Of a stretch of 64,000 nt of DNA, positions 62,771 through 64,000 are shown in pieces. The stretch is from Mycobacterium shigaense (GTDB taxonomy: Bacteria; Actinomycetota; Actinomycetes; Mycobacteriales; Mycobacteriaceae): the NCBI RefSeq assembly GCF_002356315.1, contig NZ_AP018164.1, forward strand, positions 1,178,001 through 1,242,000. The letters run 5' to 3'. Each line of letters opens with the position of its first letter. Positions within the stretch are counted from its first letter, which is position 1. The position numbers were made by a program, and so were the translations under genes. The notes beneath the pieces are model-generated. The model was not told the DNA's origin and did no database searches. It was given only the letters and a program-made list of their open reading frames with translations.

Positions 62771-64000
62771 TCACTTGCGGATCAGCAAATCCCCGGCATC
62801 GGCGGCCTCCCGCGGGCCGCCGGGGTCTTCGGCGGCGTAGCCGATCGCGATGGCACCCAACGGCTCCCAGTCCGCCGGCAGCTCCAGCTCGGCGCGAACC
62901 AGGTCGGCCGCGAAGATCGTCGAGCCGATCCAGCAGCTGCCCACCCCGCGCACGGCCAGCGCCACCAGCAGCGCCTGCACGGCGGCGCCGACGGCGACGG
63001 TGAACATGGTGTGTTCGGCGTCGGTGCGCGCGGCGTCAGGATAGCTGTGGGCGCCGTCGAGCACCAGCATCGGGATGACGACCTCGGGGGCGTCGTAGAG
63101 AATCTGGCCGCGCCCGACGCGGCGCGCCACGGCCTCGGCGGGCTTGCCGTCGCCGGCCAGATCGGCACGCCACTTGTCCTTCATGCGGTCCAGCAGCCGG
63201 GTCCGGGTCGACGCCGTCCGCAGCCACATGAACCGCACCGGCCGGGTGTGGTGGGGGGCGGGCGCGGTCAGCGCCTCGGCGACGGCCGCCTCGATCAGCT
63301 CCGGCGCAACGGGCTCGTCCGAGAACCGGCGCACCGAGCGGCGCAGCAACTGGGCTTGCTGGCGGCCCAGCTCGATGGCCTCCGCGGTGCCCAGCCAGAA
63401 CAGATCCTCCGCGCCGGCGCGCAGCAGGTCCCGGGCCGTCGTGCCGTCGTCGCTGACGGCCAGCCCGCGCACCACGGCCACCGGCAGCGCGGTCAGCTTG
63501 CCCTTGACCAGGTCGGCCGCGGCCGCGACCTCGTCGGCCACCGCGATCTCGGTGACCACTAACTCGTTGCCGTGCTCGTCGACCGCGCCCGAATAACCGT
63601 GCAACACAGCCAGACCGGCCGCGCCAATCGCGACGTCGATCTGGCCGTTGCGCCAGGCCCGGCCCATGGTGTCGGTGATGACGACGGCGACGTCGACGCC
63701 CAGCCGCTCCCGCAGCGCGCCGCGCAGCGCCGCCGCGCTGCCGTCGGGATCGACGGGCAGCAACGCCAGTTCGGCGCGGCTGACGTTGGAGCCGTCGATG
63801 CCGGCGGCGGCTTGCACCAGCCCGATCCGGTTCTCGGTGATCAGGGTCCGGCCCTTGCGGGCCAGCACCCGCACCGCCTCCTGGTCGACCAGCGTGCGGC
63901 GCAGTTCGTCGCGCTCCTCGGGGTCCTCGGGCGCCGCCACCAGCCGGCCCTCGCACTTGGACACCACCTTGCTGGTGACCACCACGACGTCGCCGTCGCG
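62771..64000 (-). CDS. fbiB: Coenzyme F420:L-glutamate ligase FbiB (partial)
   Basis: Bifunctional F420 ligase, truncated at its N-terminus by the window edge; at least 409 of about 448 residues are present. The N-terminal ligase domain contains [15 protein letters not shown] and [19 protein letters not shown] (in part [13 protein letters not shown]). A C-terminal nitroreductase-type FMN domain begins near [12 protein letters not shown]. FbiB adds the glutamate tail to F420-0 and reduces the intermediate. It lies 11 bases before mamA on the same strand. Confidence 0.93.
   Translation of the reverse strand, partial: RDGDVVVVTSKVVSKCEGRLVAAPEDPEERDELRRTLVDQEAVRVLARKGRTLITENRIGLVQAAAGIDGSNVSRAELALLPVDPDGSAAALRGALRERLGVDVAVVITDTMGRAWRNGQIDVAIGAAGLAVLHGYSGAVDEHGNELVVTEIAVADEVAAAADLVKGKLTALPVAVVRGLAVSDDGTTARDLLRAGAEDLFWLGTAEAIELGRQQAQLLRRSVRRFSDEPVAPELIEAAVAEALTAPAPHHTRPVRFMWLRTASTRTRLLDRMKDKWRADLAGDGKPAEAVARRVGRGQILYDAPEVVIPMLVLDGAHSYPDAARTDAEHTMFTVAVGAAVQALLVALAVRGVGSCWIGSTIFAADLVRAELELPADWEPLGAIAIGYAAEDPGGPREAADAGDLLIRK

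Noticed and set aside
61351..63003. 550-codon open frame antisense to mamA and fbiB
   Set aside because: Composition-driven shadow; both real genes carry catalytic motifs.

Overview
The window is high-GC actinobacterial DNA. Its gene content and order follow the Mycobacterium tuberculosis H37Rv block Rv3261-Rv3310 in reverse orientation (sapM at the left, fbiB at the right edge), so the source is almost certainly a Mycobacterium. The extra genes suggest a slow grower outside the tuberculosis complex, perhaps M. avium-complex-like; that species guess is inference. All comparisons with H37Rv are from memory of gene order, not from a search.

Layout. 0-11.8 kb: secreted phosphatase sapM, uracil and purine salvage (upp, deoD) with pmmB, a cutinase-like protein, peptidase pair amiB1-amiA1, a GGCT-fold protein, then lpdA-glpD2-pseudouridine synthase. 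11.6-20.2 kb: an accessory island where H37Rv carries atsB. It holds a P1B-type ATPase fused to a hemerythrin domain, a CBS-domain protein, a stand-alone FMN glutamate-synthase-like protein, a DUF5994-like protein, phoY1 and an MgtA-type ATPase, with two DosR-like boxes in its intergenic gaps. 20.2-27.9 kb: DUF732 protein, lpqC, DNA repair genes nei and lhr, a TetR regulator. 28.0-30.7 kb: the sigF locus with SigF-like promoters, a decayed usfY, rsbW, sigF, and a convergent STAS anti-sigma antagonist.

30.8-43.3 kb: acyl-CoA carboxylase genes (accA3, accD5, accE5) with sufE, sseA and maf; a KstD-like flavoprotein; birA, which biotinylates carboxylases; a PH-domain protein, a GtrA protein, purK-purE and fadE25. 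43.3-46.7 kb: an inserted signalling operon (receiver-PP2C phosphatase, CHASE3 histidine kinase, Rcp1-type receiver). 46.6-55.3 kb: type III CoA-transferase, SAM methyltransferase, acyl-CoA ligase, SDR, the zinc-efflux pair pacL1-ctpC, and a 13E12-family HNH protein with an SOS box across its start codon. 55.4-64 kb: TIGR03089 protein, cpsA, the rhamnose/mannose cell-wall genes rmlD-wbbL-manB, a Nudix protein, DNA methyltransferase mamA, and fbiB, cut by the window end.

Two themes stand out. A near-complete partner-switching circuit for SigF (phosphatase, kinase, receiver, STAS antagonist, RsbW, SigF) lies within 18 kb. A compact hypoxia-type island couples DosR-like sites to metal ATPases and redox proteins. 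Several convergent genes overlap far beyond their normal ends (upp/pmmB, pseudouridine synthase/ATPase, receiver/CoA-transferase). No tRNA, rRNA, insertion sequence or CRISPR array was seen.
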